DNA from: Niallia alba
GTDB taxonomy: Bacteria > Bacillota > Bacilli > Bacillales > Cytobacillaceae
Length of the DNA: 64,000 bases
Direction: 5' to 3'
Assembly: GCF_012933555.1 (NCBI RefSeq)
Contig: NZ_JABBPK010000001.1
Span: forward strand, 3,884,001-3,948,000
Shown here: one piece after another, positions 40,184 to 49,708 of the stretch
Layout: the number at the start of each line of letters is the position of its first letter
How positions within the stretch are numbered: position 1 is the first letter of the stretch
Made by a program: the position numbers and the translations under genes
Notes under the pieces: generated by a model
Seen by the model: only the letters and a program-made list of their open reading frames with translations
Databases searched by the model: none
Told to the model about the DNA's origin: nothing

Positions 40184-40521
40184 GCTAAAGACCCCTGACG
40201 ATTTAAAATACCTACCTAAGAGGAAATTTTTCTTTTTTTCCTTTATAACTTATTATCAATCCAATAATGAAAAATAACAAGAAAAAACGACTGAATTTTT
40301 TATTACTTTCTTTCTCTTTGCGTGTTTTAGGAACATTGTACATTATCCTTTCATTTTCACGAAATTGTAACAAAAATATACTGTTTTATGATAGAACTTT
40401 TTATTTTTTTGAAAAATCTTTCTTTACAGTTTAGTCGATAATTAGTAATATAGGAAAGTCGTTTTCATTCAGTCGACATTTTTAGGGAACTTTCGCAATA
40501 TTTTTTCAACAGGAGGTTTAC
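40184..40521. other. Divergent intergenic region between the AI-2E-family gene and the APC permease
   Basis: 338 bp of AT-rich DNA. It holds the permease promoter (40423-40451). The promoter of the minus-strand gene was not resolved. Confidence 0.5.
40423..40451 (+). promoter_or_regulatory. Sigma-A promoter of the APC permease
   Basis: TTTACA (40423-40428), a 17-bp spacer, then TAATAT (40446-40451). This leaves a leader of about 65 bases before the ATG, with AGGAGG just ahead of it. Confidence 0.65.
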
Positions 40522-41913
40522 ATGAATATCTTTAGAAAAAAGACAGTAACTGCAAACACTAACACGTCGCTAAATCGTGTTCTTGGAGCATTTGATTTAA
40601 CAATGTTAGGGGTCGGTGCAATTGTTGGTACTGGTATCTTCGTATTGACAGGTGTTGCTGCCGCTAAATATGCGGGACCTGCTCTTATTCTTTCATTTAT
40701 AATAGCAGGTCTTGCCTGTACTTTTGCTGCTTTATGCTATTCTGAGTTTGCTTCAATGATTCCACAGTCCGGTAGTGCCTATACCTATAGCTATGTAGCA
40801 TTTGGAGAAGTCATCGCCTGGATTTTGGGATGGGATTTAGTATTAGAATATGGACTTGCTTCTGCAGCTGTTGCAAGTGGCTGGTCCGGTTATTTTCAAA
40901 GCCTATTATCAGGGTTTGGTATTCACTTACCTACCTTTATGACAAGCGCTTTTAACCCAGCTAACGGAACATTTGTCGATGTCCCAGCCATTATTATCGT
41001 CTTTATCATTACTCTTTTATTATCGAGAGGAATTCAAGAATCCTCTAAATGGAATATCATTATGGTATTTATTAAACTTGCAGTGGTATTACTATTTATA
41101 TTTGTTGGCGTTTGGTATGTTAAGCCTGATAACTGGGTACCTTTTACACCATATGGTTTCTCTGGTGTTACAACAGGGGCTGCTGTTGTCGTTTTCGCTT
41201 ATTTCGGCTTTGATGCTGTTTCCACTGCCGCAGAAGAAGTAAAAAATCCACAAAGAAATCTTCCTATCGGGATTATTTCTGCTTTAACGATATGTACGGT
41301 ACTTTATATTATCGTTTCCCTTATATTAACGGGAATTGTTCCTTATGATCAATTAAATGTAAAGGATCCAGTTGCCTTTGCGCTCAGCTTTATTAATCAA
41401 AATTGGGTAGCCGGATTTGTTTCTCTTGGTGCCATTATCGGGATAACGACTGTCCTAATGGTAATGATGTTTGGACAAACTCGCCTTTTCTACGCTATTA
41501 GTAGAGACGGTTTACTTCCAAAATCTATGCAAAAGGTTAGTAAGAAAACGCAAGTTCCGATTGTTAGCACATGGATAACCTCTGCTTTAGTAGCGATATT
41601 TGCAGGTTTTGTGCCACTTGATCGATTAGCAGAGCTAACCAATATCGGTACATTATTTGCGTTTACAATGGTTTCACTCGGTGTCGTTGTATTACGTTAT
41701 ACACAACCAGACCTGCAACGCGGATTTAAAACACCTTTCGTACCATTTATCCCGGCACTAGCTGTTATTTTCTGCGTTTATTTAATGCTTCAATTAAGCA
41801 GCTTTACTTGGAAAGGATTCGTCATTTGGCTAGCTATCGGCTTAATTATTTATATTGCATATGGTTATAAGCATAGTAAATTAAATGACTCCAGCGAAAA
41901 ATCAATTCATTAA
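40522..41913 (+). CDS. APC-family amino acid permease (YfnA/CAT-like)
   Basis: 463 residues, 12 membrane segments. Starts MNIFRKKTVTANTNTSLNRV, then GVGAIVGTGIFVLTG (the APC substrate-binding unwound helix) and FAYFGFDAVSTAAEEVKNPQRNLP. Resembles B. subtilis YfnA and cationic/branched amino acid transporters. Ends in a strong convergent terminator. Confidence 0.88.
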   Translation: MNIFRKKTVTANTNTSLNRVLGAFDLTMLGVGAIVGTGIFVLTGVAAAKYAGPALILSFIIAGLACTFAALCYSEFASMIPQSGSAYTYSYVAFGEVIAWILGWDLVLEYGLASAAVASGWSGYFQSLLSGFGIHLPTFMTSAFNPANGTFVDVPAIIIVFIITLLLSRGIQESSKWNIIMVFIKLAVVLLFIFVGVWYVKPDNWVPFTPYGFSGVTTGAAVVVFAYFGFDAVSTAAEEVKNPQRNLPIGIISALTICTVLYIIVSLILTGIVPYDQLNVKDPVAFALSFINQNWVAGFVSLGAIIGITTVLMVMMFGQTRLFYAISRDGLLPKSMQKVSKKTQVPIVSTWITSALVAIFAGFVPLDRLAELTNIGTLFAFTMVSLGVVVLRYTQPDLQRGFKTPFVPFIPALAVIFCVYLMLQLSSFTWKGFVIWLAIGLIIYIAYGYKHSKLNDSSEKSIH

Positions 41914-41926
41914 CGCTTCAATAAAA

Positions 41927-41966
41927 GGCTATTTTCCATTTTAAAAAAACATTTTAGAAAACAGTC
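41927..41966. repeat. Vestige of repeat family B (B4)
   Basis: AAGGCTATTTTC ... TTTTAGAAAACAGTC keeps only the two ends of family B, about 40 bp apart. Confidence 0.5.
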
Positions 41967-41970
41967 AAAT

Positions 41971-42017
41971 AAAAAGAGGAAGACCATAAGGTTCATAACC
42001 TAGTGGTCTTCCTCTTT
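41971..42017. terminator. Bidirectional terminator between the permease and the MMPL gene
   Basis: AAAAGAGGAAGACCA pairs with TGGTCTTCCTCTTT and has an inner AGGTT/AACCT pair. It serves two convergent genes. Confidence 0.9.
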
Positions 42018-42022
42018 CTTAA

Positions 42023-45000
42023 TTAATCTTTTACTCGTTTAAATGGCCACCAATTTGCTTCTCCGAAGTTCTTTACAAGTACAGGAATAAGCAATGGCAA
42101 AATGATAAATGCATATAAGAATAATCCAACCAATACAATACTAGCTATTTGCAATAATGAGAGCATTCCCGAAGGCATCATCGCCGCGAATGTTCCACCT
42201 AAAATGATCGCTGCTGATATAATAACAGTTCCCATCTTCCTCATTGCTTCTAACATTGCATCTTTTATCGTTAAGTCCTTATATTCATTAAAGCGATCCA
42301 TAAGGAAAATGCTATAATCTACCCCTAAAGCTACTAGAATAACAAAGCCAAAAAATGGGACTGCCCAGCTGATTCCTGTATAACCAAGCATATTGACATA
42401 AATAGCTTCATTTATTCCAAGCGCTGTGTAGAAAGTTAAAATCAATGATCCAATAATATAAGCTGGCATAATGATGGAGCGGAATAAAAAGATTAGTACA
42501 ATCGAAATTCCGATCATCATCCAAATAACGGTATTGGTGTAATCAGCATTTGACATCGCCTGAAGATCGGCATTCGTACTTGTAATTCCCGAAATAGCAA
42601 TCGCTGCGTTTTCTAACTTCGTTCCTTTTGTCACTCGATCGACGCTATCCTTTATCGTATCAATTTGATCGATTGCTTCATTTGAATAAGGATTTTCAGC
42701 AAATATCACATCAAACGTCATGATTTTGCGATTTGGAGATAGATACGTATCTAATGCTCCTTTAAATTCATCACTTGTTAATACTTCTTCTGGAATATAG
42801 AAACTATTTGTTTCATTCTTTGATAAACCTGATAAATAATCAGTTGCTGAACCGAGCCCATCGGAAACTTGATCTAATCCATCTGCACTTTGTGTAAGTC
42901 CATCTGTTAATTGACCAAGCTGTCCGCCAATATCACTAAATCCATCTAATAATTGTTTTTGCCCATCATTAATACTGCTTAATCCGTTCGTTAAATTAGG
43001 CATATTGCTAACAATTTGACCTTGACCATCTGCTAATTGGTCTAACCCTTTTTGCTGTTGGTCGATACCATCAATTAATTGCTGTAATCCAGTCGAAATA
43101 TTGCTTTGATTTTTTAGGATTTCTGCATAGCCGGCATTTGCTTTACTCATTCCAGTTTGTAATTCGGCTAATCCTTTATTCAATTTATCTATCCCTTCAC
43201 TAATTACAGGTAATTGCTGCTGTGCTCCTAGGTATCCTTCTTTTATACCATTATATACGGGATCCTTAGCTAATCCAGCATGATTACTTTCTAAAATGTC
43301 AAAGGTACTGTTTTGAATTAGATTTAGTTTTTCTGAAAAATTCTTTATACCTAAACTAATTTCCTCATATCCCCCTAGAATAGTTGAAAGATTAGTTTCC
43401 ATCTGATTATAACCATTCTGCAAATCTTTATGTGCAGCTAATAATGCTTCTGCCCCTGATTTTGCTTCTTGTAATCCCGTTTTTATTTGATCAGAACCCG
43501 CAGAGCCTTGGCGGATACCTTGTTCAATTTTCTCCAGATTGGTTTGAATTTCTCCCAATCCAGATTTCACATCATTTGTTCCTTTAATGAGTCCATTAAT
43601 TCCATCAGCCGCTTCATTTAACTGTGGTTCTGACTTTTGCAGCTCATCTCCTGCACTGTGAAGTCCATCACTTATTTGATCAATTCCTTCTTTTCCTTGC
43701 CCCAAACCTTCTTCCAATGTCTTAGCTTGGTTAGAAATATAAAGATCTTCAATCGATTCTCCCATTGGTCTTGTTACAGAACGAACTTTATCGACTAAAT
43801 CTACTTTAGCTAATTCATTCGTAATCGAGTCTGCTAACGATAAATATTCAATCGTGTCTAATTCATCATCATTTTTAATGATAACAGTTGTTGCCATCGA
43901 TTCCCCTGGACCAAAACTGTCAGCAATCGCATTAAATGCTTTAATAGACGGATAATCATCACTAATTTCTTCTAAAGAATTAAATGAAAGGTCCCCATCA
44001 TATGTCACTAGGAATGGTACACAGATACACGCAACAACTAGTAAGGATAGCAACGGTCTTTTTAACGAGAAATTACCTGCCATTTCCCAGATCTTGCTAT
44101 CCCCATGTTCTGCTGACCCTTTTGATGGCCAGAATAATTTATTGCCTAATAGCAGCATGAAAATTGGCACTACTGTAAATAAAGCAATTAATAAAATAGC
44201 TACCCCAACCGCTACTGCAGAAGCAGATTGGTAAAGCACAAATTTCGAAAATCCAATAGCAGCAAAGCCAATCATTACAGCAACACCACTGAAAAAGACT
44301 GTTCTTCCTGCGTTTTTATACGTTTCTACTACCGACTCCCAAATACTTTCTCTATGCATCATTTCCTCTTTAAATCTACTTAATAAAAGAATACAATAGT
44401 CCGTCCCTATCCCAAAGAGAACAGCAACTAAGAATATTTGTGTATAAGTGGAAATCGGGAAATTGAATTGATCCACTAGAATAGACACAATAGATTGGGA
44501 TGCTAAGTACGTAAGCCCTACTGTAATTAATGGAATGAATGGGGCAATTACCGATCTAAAAACAATTAACAATACTGCAAGAATAAAGACAACTGTTATC
44601 CCTTCTGTTTTCTTTAATCCTTCTTGTGAACTATTTACTAAATCCTGATCGATCATCCAATTGCTCGTATAATAGTGATCTACGTCATATTTCTCAATCG
44701 TTTTATATAATGCGTCACTTACCTCATCTGCTTCTCGGTCATTCCAACTGATGGTTAATGAAGTTAGAATCGTTTTTCCATCATCTGAAACTAATTGATC
44801 TTTTAAATCTTCATCTTTAAATGACGAAAGAATATCGGTAATCCCTAACTCTTCCTTATTAGCTTCTAATGCCTCAACCGCTTTTTTCGCTTCCGCTATA
44901 TCTTTATCAGTCAACTTCTTCTCATTATGAAAGACTAGTGCTACCGTTGACTGTTCTCCTACATTTTTCTGGTTCTGGATTTCATCTAGAATTTTTCCAG

Positions 45001-45148
45001 CTTCGGAAGAGGAATATTCATCAGGTATCGTAATCTGCCCTTTTTCCTTAACTAGATCTCCCATATTTGGAGCTATGATAAATAAACCGACTAACGCTAT
45101 AATCCATGCTCCAAGAATAAACCATTTTCCTTTTAAAATAGCATTCAC
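42023..45148 (-). CDS. MMPL/RND-family transporter (YdgH-like)
   Basis: 1041 residues. Membrane segment near 10-30, a first transmembrane cluster at about 180-345 (GIGTDYCILLLSRF), a second near 875-1035 (ALGVDYSIFLMDRF), both with the MMPL Asp-Tyr. Between them, about 480-790, lies a long helical stretch with many repeats of the form GLxQLxDG, likely a coiled-coil stalk outside the cell. Pairs with the MarR gene upstream, as B. subtilis ydgG-ydgH. Substrate unknown. Confidence 0.88.
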   Translation of the reverse strand: MNAILKGKWFILGAWIIALVGLFIIAPNMGDLVKEKGQITIPDEYSSSEAGKILDEIQNQKNVGEQSTVALVFHNEKKLTDKDIAEAKKAVEALEANKEELGITDILSSFKDEDLKDQLVSDDGKTILTSLTISWNDREADEVSDALYKTIEKYDVDHYYTSNWMIDQDLVNSSQEGLKKTEGITVVFILAVLLIVFRSVIAPFIPLITVGLTYLASQSIVSILVDQFNFPISTYTQIFLVAVLFGIGTDYCILLLSRFKEEMMHRESIWESVVETYKNAGRTVFFSGVAVMIGFAAIGFSKFVLYQSASAVAVGVAILLIALFTVVPIFMLLLGNKLFWPSKGSAEHGDSKIWEMAGNFSLKRPLLSLLVVACICVPFLVTYDGDLSFNSLEEISDDYPSIKAFNAIADSFGPGESMATTVIIKNDDELDTIEYLSLADSITNELAKVDLVDKVRSVTRPMGESIEDLYISNQAKTLEEGLGQGKEGIDQISDGLHSAGDELQKSEPQLNEAADGINGLIKGTNDVKSGLGEIQTNLEKIEQGIRQGSAGSDQIKTGLQEAKSGAEALLAAHKDLQNGYNQMETNLSTILGGYEEISLGIKNFSEKLNLIQNSTFDILESNHAGLAKDPVYNGIKEGYLGAQQQLPVISEGIDKLNKGLAELQTGMSKANAGYAEILKNQSNISTGLQQLIDGIDQQQKGLDQLADGQGQIVSNMPNLTNGLSSINDGQKQLLDGFSDIGGQLGQLTDGLTQSADGLDQVSDGLGSATDYLSGLSKNETNSFYIPEEVLTSDEFKGALDTYLSPNRKIMTFDVIFAENPYSNEAIDQIDTIKDSVDRVTKGTKLENAAIAISGITSTNADLQAMSNADYTNTVIWMMIGISIVLIFLFRSIIMPAYIIGSLILTFYTALGINEAIYVNMLGYTGISWAVPFFGFVILVALGVDYSIFLMDRFNEYKDLTIKDAMLEAMRKMGTVIISAAIILGGTFAAMMPSGMLSLLQIASIVLVGLFLYAFIILPLLIPVLVKNFGEANWWPFKRVKD

Positions 45149-45165
45149 TTTATTCCCTCCAACTT

Positions 45166-45621
45166 CTATTCCTTAGTTTCTTCTATGAGTCTATCTAATT
45201 TAGCAAAAGTATCTAAGAAATTTTGGATTTCAACATGCTCAAATTTTGAGATGACAGATTCTATCACACTTTGGATTTTTTTCTCCATTTCGCCAAAAAT
45301 TATTTTTCCTGCTGATGTTAAAGTTAAATAAATTACACGTCTATCTTTTTCATCCCTTGTTCTTTCTACCCATCCCTTTTCAACTAGGCGGTTGATAATG
45401 GGGGTAATGGCGCTTTTCTTCACACCGAAGACGATCGAAAGTTCTGAAGATGTGCATACTCCCACATTGTTTATATGACGCATTGTAAAATGCTGTTCTG
45501 TTGTAAGAACATCTCCTATTTCCTTCCTAATTAACTGATCAAATTTACGATTAACCGAAAAATTTATACTGACATATCGGTCGATGATTAGATCTATATC
45601 TGTTCGATTAATAACGGTCAC
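45166..45621 (-). CDS. MarR-family transcriptional regulator (YdgG-like)
   Basis: 151 residues with a central winged helix (SELSIVFGVKKSAITPIINRLVEKGWVERTRDEKDRRVIYLTLT). It lies 17 bp ahead of the MMPL exporter gene, so it likely represses this operon. Overlapping palindromes directly before the start codon are its probable sites. Confidence 0.88.
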   Translation of the reverse strand: MTVINRTDIDLIIDRYVSINFSVNRKFDQLIRKEIGDVLTTEQHFTMRHINNVGVCTSSELSIVFGVKKSAITPIINRLVEKGWVERTRDEKDRRVIYLTLTSAGKIIFGEMEKKIQSVIESVISKFEHVEIQNFLDTFAKLDRLIEETKE

Positions 45622-45635
45622 CTCTTGTCTTTTTA

Positions 45636-45658
45636 GTTAAAGAGTTTAACTATTAAAC
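45636..45658 (-). promoter_or_regulatory. Overlapping palindromic operator for the MarR regulator
   Basis: GTTAAAGAGTTTAAC (45636-45650) and GTTTAACTATTAAAC (45644-45658) are each perfect palindromes of 6-bp arms with 3-bp spacers and share seven bases. They lie 14-37 bp before the marR start. Confidence 0.65.
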
Positions 45659-45830
45659 ATTTTAACTTTATTGCTATTTTTATGTCAACAAAAAAATTTC
45701 ATTCCAAAAAGATAAGAATGGATAGGATTTTCCTTTATCTCTTAGCGAAGGAAATGGTTGTAGCAATAGCACCTATCTTTAAAGATTGGCTATGCTATAA
45801 TAAGGAAAAAAATGAACGGAGAATAAGATT

Positions 45831-46232
45831 ATGTTTCCAAACATTTCAATGAAAAATACGCTTATGGAAAGCCTAGGAATCAAAATAGTGGAAGTTCAAA
45901 AAAATGGGGTGTGTATTGCGTCAATGCCAGTTGATGAAAAAACAAAACAGCCCTTTGGATACCTACATGGCGGAGCTTCAGTAGCTTTAGCAGAAACAGC
46001 TGCTAGCGTTGGAGCAGCAAGCCTCATTGATGGGCAAAAACAAGTAGTCTTTGGGCAAGAAATAAACGCAAACCATATTCGGTCGGTAAAAGAAGGTATT
46101 GTGACTGCAACTGCTTCAGTTATACATCAAGGAAAATCTAGCATGGTTTACGAGATAAAAATAGTGAATGAGAAAGAGGAACTAATTTGCATCTCACGTT
46201 GTACGATGTCGGTAATTTGTTTAGAAAAGTGA
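45831..46232 (+). CDS. PaaI/hotdog-fold acyl-CoA thioesterase
   Basis: 133 residues. HGGASVALAETAASVGA is the hotdog active-site helix with its Glu. The family includes MenI/EntH-type thioesterases that hydrolyse aromatic acyl-CoA. Specific substrate not determined. The gene is monocistronic and followed directly by the 41-bp minisatellite. Confidence 0.88.
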   Translation: MFPNISMKNTLMESLGIKIVEVQKNGVCIASMPVDEKTKQPFGYLHGGASVALAETAASVGAASLIDGQKQVVFGQEINANHIRSVKEGIVTATASVIHQGKSSMVYEIKIVNEKEELICISRCTMSVICLEK

Positions 46233-46240
46233 TTCGTTAG

Positions 46241-46660
46241 TTTGGCTGATATCCTGTTCACATTGGCTGATTTATTTGGTTTTTGGCTGATATTCTGTTC
46301 GCGTTGGCTGATTTATTTGGTTTTTGGCTGATATCTCGCTCGCGTTGGCTGATTTATTTGGTTTTTGGCTGATATCTCGCTCGCGTTGGCTGATTTATTT
46401 GGTTTTTGGCTGATATCTCGCTCGTGTTGGCTGATTTATTTGGTTTTTGGCTGATATCCTATTCGCGTTGGCTGATTTATTTGGTTTTTGGCTGATATTC
46501 TGTTCGCGTTGGCTGATTTATTTGGTTTTTGGCTGATATCCTGTTCGCGTTGGCTGATTTATTTCCTTTTTGGCTGATTTCCTGCTCGCGTTGGCTGATT
46601 TATTTCCTTTTTGGCTGATATCTCGCTCGCGTTGGCTGATTTATTTCTTTTTTAGCTGAT
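46241..46660. repeat. Minisatellite, about ten units of 41 bp
   Basis: Units begin at 46241, 46282, 46323, 46364, 46405, 46446 and so on every 41 bp. Each contains TTGGCTGATAT followed by TTGGCTGATTTATTT, so the unit is itself an internal half-repeat. Variation is concentrated in the stretch between them (CTGTTCGCG or CTCGCTCGCG types). The array starts 9 bp after the thioesterase stop codon. The period is not divisible by 3. Confidence 0.92.
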
Positions 46661-46720
46661 ATCTCCACTATTATGCTTTAATCCCACTTAATTTACTGAT
46701 TAATTTCACTTAACACACAA

Positions 46721-46768
46721 AAAAGTGCATCTAAAATGCCAGTTAATCTGACTTTTAGATACACTTTT
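46721..46768 (-). terminator. Terminator after the glucosidase gene
   Basis: AAAAGTGCATCTAAAA pairs with TTTTAGATACACTTTT, 17 bp from the malL stop. T-run on the minus side. Confidence 0.88.
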
Positions 46769-46784
46769 GCCATTAAACTAAATA

Positions 46785-48449
46785 TTACTTGCAAATATAT
46801 AATCTTGCTTCGTATGGTTTTAAGGAAATCGATGTAGTTGGCTCATGTTCTTCTACTGGATAGTTCGCTAACAGTAAATTTTCATGCTCTAACTCAACGA
46901 CACGATTTTCAAATACTGCCTCTTCTGCTGATAGGTTAGTAATGATCACCATCTTTTTATCATCCAAGGTACGAGTATAAGCAAAAACCTGTTTATTATC
47001 TTCATCAACTAAATCAAATGTTCCATATGTCAAAATTGGACCTGATTTTTTCAACTCAATCATTTTCTTATAAAAATGATAGATAGAATCCGTATCTTTC
47101 TTTTGGCTTTCTACATTTATATCTAAATAATTTGGATTGATTCCCATCCAAGGTGTGTGTTTAGAGAATCCGGCATATTCCTCACTCGACCATTGCATCG
47201 GTGTTCTGGAATTATCACGGCTAGTGGACCAAATTATTTCCATTATATCTTTATGGCTGACGCCTTCTTCACGTTTCAGTTTATAAAGATTTTTCGTTGC
47301 TACATCATCATATTCCTCGATCGTTGGAAATTGAACATTCGTCATGCCAATTTCTTGTCCTTGATAAATGAATGGAGTTCCCTGCATAAAGAAATACATC
47401 ATTCCTAAAGCCTTGGCACTTTCTTTCCAATATTCCTTGTCATTTCCCCATGTGGAGACAGATCTAGCTTTATCATGGTTTTCGATAAACAAAGCATTCC
47501 ATCCTTTGTTTTCTAAACCTTTCTGCCATTTATTTAAAACTTGTTTTAGCTCCATGACGTCTACGCCATAATTTTTTTCATTATCCCATAAATCCAAATG
47601 CTCAAATTGGAAAACCATATTAAATTTCCCTTTAGTTTCTCCAACCCATAGCTCTGCTTCTTCAACCTTTACTCCATTTGCTTCTCCAACTGTCATAATG
47701 TCGTACTTCGCAAATGTTTCATTCTTTAATTCTTCTAAAAATGGTTGAATTCCCTCTACATTCATATGTTTATCAAAGGAAGGAACGTAGTCTAACCCTA
47801 AAGGATTATCCATATCCTTAAATCCTGCTTCTTTTTTAATATGACTAATAGCATCAATTCGGAATCCGTCAATCCCTTTGTCTAACCACCAATTAATCAT
47901 GTCGTATAACGCTTTTCTTACTTCTTCATTTTCCCAATTTAAATCAGGTTGTCTCGTAGAAAAAATATGCATAAAATACTGTCCCGTTGTCTCGTCTAAT
48001 TTCCATGCAGAGCCTCCAAATATGCTCTCCCAGTTATTAGGCTCTTTTCCATCGACACCATCGCTCCAAATATACCAATCTCTTTTTGGATTATTAAGGG
48101 AAGAACGTGATTCTAAAAACCACTTATGTTCATCACTTGTATGATTAATAACCAAATCGATAATTAATTTCATTCCTCGTTGATGCACTTCATAAAGAAG
48201 CAAATCAAAATCTTCCATCGTTCCAAACTCATCCATAATATCTTGATAGTCACTAATATCATAGCCATTATCATCATTTGGCGATTTATACATTGGACAA
48301 ATCCAAATACAATCAATACCTAGTTCTTTTAAATAATCTAATTTTGTAATAATCCCTTTTAAATCCCCAATTCCATCTCCATTTGAATCCATGAAACTTC
48401 TAGGATAAATCTGATATGCTACTGCTTCTTTCCACCACTTTTGTGTCAA
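46785..48449 (-). CDS. malL: Oligo-1,6-glucosidase / alpha-glucosidase (GH13)
   Basis: 554 residues. GH13 catalytic triad: nucleophile D199 (GFRIDAISH), acid/base E256 (TVGEANGV), D326 (ENHDKARS). The segment QPDLNWENEEVR fits oligo-1,6-glucosidases more than phosphotrehalases. Hydrolyses alpha-1,6 and short maltose/isomaltose ends in the cytoplasm. It lies 56 bp behind a LacI-type regulator, so maltose-type control is inferred. Confidence 0.92.
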   Translation of the reverse strand: MTQKWWKEAVAYQIYPRSFMDSNGDGIGDLKGIITKLDYLKELGIDCIWICPMYKSPNDDNGYDISDYQDIMDEFGTMEDFDLLLYEVHQRGMKLIIDLVINHTSDEHKWFLESRSSLNNPKRDWYIWSDGVDGKEPNNWESIFGGSAWKLDETTGQYFMHIFSTRQPDLNWENEEVRKALYDMINWWLDKGIDGFRIDAISHIKKEAGFKDMDNPLGLDYVPSFDKHMNVEGIQPFLEELKNETFAKYDIMTVGEANGVKVEEAELWVGETKGKFNMVFQFEHLDLWDNEKNYGVDVMELKQVLNKWQKGLENKGWNALFIENHDKARSVSTWGNDKEYWKESAKALGMMYFFMQGTPFIYQGQEIGMTNVQFPTIEEYDDVATKNLYKLKREEGVSHKDIMEIIWSTSRDNSRTPMQWSSEEYAGFSKHTPWMGINPNYLDINVESQKKDTDSIYHFYKKMIELKKSGPILTYGTFDLVDEDNKQVFAYTRTLDDKKMVIITNLSAEEAVFENRVVELEHENLLLANYPVEEHEPTTSISLKPYEARLYICK

Positions 48450-48505
48450 AACTTTTCTCCCTTTCTATATCTAGTTTCTGTTTTATTACCACTTTAAGGC
48501 TTGTA

Positions 48506-49531
48506 TTACTCCGCCGCTTTACAACAAGAGTTTCTTTCCACCATTTTCGCCGGCACTGTAATTCGCTTCGTTACCGAATTTGGATACTTTATATCATCTA
48601 GTAAGCATTTTGTAGCTTCGACACCAAGCTGAAAAATATTAATATCAACACTTGTCAACGATGGCTTCATATACTTCCCTGTTGAAATATTATTAAACGC
48701 TACTATGGACAAATTTTCTGGAATAGATATAGATAGTTCCTCGGCATAGCTAATTAACTTTATAGCTATAAAATCGTCAGAGACAACAAGTGCTGTCGGC
48801 CGATTCTCTAAATTCAATATCTCAGTAAGCTTTTCTTTTGTTCGGCCAGCTAGCTCCTTGTCATAAATAATCAGTTCCTTTTGATAGGCAATTCCATTTT
48901 CCTTCAATGCTTGTTTAAAACCTTTCAAACGGTCAATTGTAAAAACCATTTCCATATTTGCGCCAATAAAAGCAATTTCTTTGTGGCCTAATTGGATTAA
49001 ATGCTCGGTAATTTGTTTTGTAATAAACACATTATCATTGTCAACAAATGTAATTCTTTCAGCATTTTGATACGGTCTACCTATGACCGTAAACGGAAAT
49101 TTATTGTGTAACAGATAATCCATAATCTGATCATTGGTTTTACTATATAAAAGAATAATTCCATCTACTCTTTTTCCCTGTACCATCTCGACTACTTCTT
49201 GCAGTATTTCCTCTTCAGATGCCCCAGTTGTCAAATAAATCCCAAACTTGCTTTTTCTTGCCTCTAGACTAATTCCTCTTAGTACTTCTGGAAAGAACGG
49301 GTTTTCTAACACTCTTTCCGTTGAATGTGGCATAACAATACCAATGGTTTTCGTGCTCTTTACAACTAAACTTCTTGCTTGTAGGTTCGGATGATATCCT
49401 AGTTCCTCCATTGCTTCTCGAACTTTGCGCTTTGTTTCATCACTAATTTTAGGATGATTTGCAAGTACTCTTGAAACTGTGGAGGGAGAAACATTTGCTA
49501 ATTTACCAACATCTTTAATGGTTACTACCAT
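48506..49531 (-). CDS. LacI-family transcriptional regulator (MalR-like)
   Basis: 341 residues from ATG 49531 (MVVTIKDVGKLANVSPSTVSRVLANH), the standard LacI helix-turn-helix start. GGAGG lies 8 bases upstream. The frame is open for another 30 codons but without a binding site. The periplasmic-binding-like sensor fills the rest. Upstream of malL, which it likely controls along with itself. Confidence 0.92.
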   Translation of the reverse strand: MVVTIKDVGKLANVSPSTVSRVLANHPKISDETKRKVREAMEELGYHPNLQARSLVVKSTKTIGIVMPHSTERVLENPFFPEVLRGISLEARKSKFGIYLTTGASEEEILQEVVEMVQGKRVDGIILLYSKTNDQIMDYLLHNKFPFTVIGRPYQNAERITFVDNDNVFITKQITEHLIQLGHKEIAFIGANMEMVFTIDRLKGFKQALKENGIAYQKELIIYDKELAGRTKEKLTEILNLENRPTALVVSDDFIAIKLISYAEELSISIPENLSIVAFNNISTGKYMKPSLTSVDINIFQLGVEATKCLLDDIKYPNSVTKRITVPAKMVERNSCCKAAE

Positions 49532-49616
49532 ATTTGCACCTCCATCATTTTTAGCACTATTATGGTAAACGCTATCATTTACTATCAAAAAAATTATATA
49601 TTTATACACCTTTTCA

Positions 49617-49672
49617 TGCAAACGATTGCACTAACATATGTAGAATATACCATAGGAAAAAGTTAATATCAA
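49617..49672 (-). promoter_or_regulatory. Promoter and LacI-type operator of the malL operon
   Basis: On the minus strand TTGATA (49667-49672) and TATATT (49644-49649) are 17 bp apart. TGCAATCGTTTGCA (49617-49630) lies just past the expected start site, the usual dyad for LacI/MalR or CcpA proteins. A second, cre-like sequence (TGATAGCGTTTACC) is near 49563-49576. Confidence 0.8.
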
Positions 49673-49708
49673 TAATAAATTAAACTTGGATTGAGTCAAG
49701 TTTTTGTG

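Noticed and set aside
46241-46660. CRISPR array
   Set aside because: The units are contiguous and near-identical throughout, with no unique spacers and no cas genes. It is a minisatellite.
49532-49621. 30-codon extension of the LacI regulator
   Set aside because: It runs over the cre-like site and promoter leader and adds nothing typical of LacI proteins.
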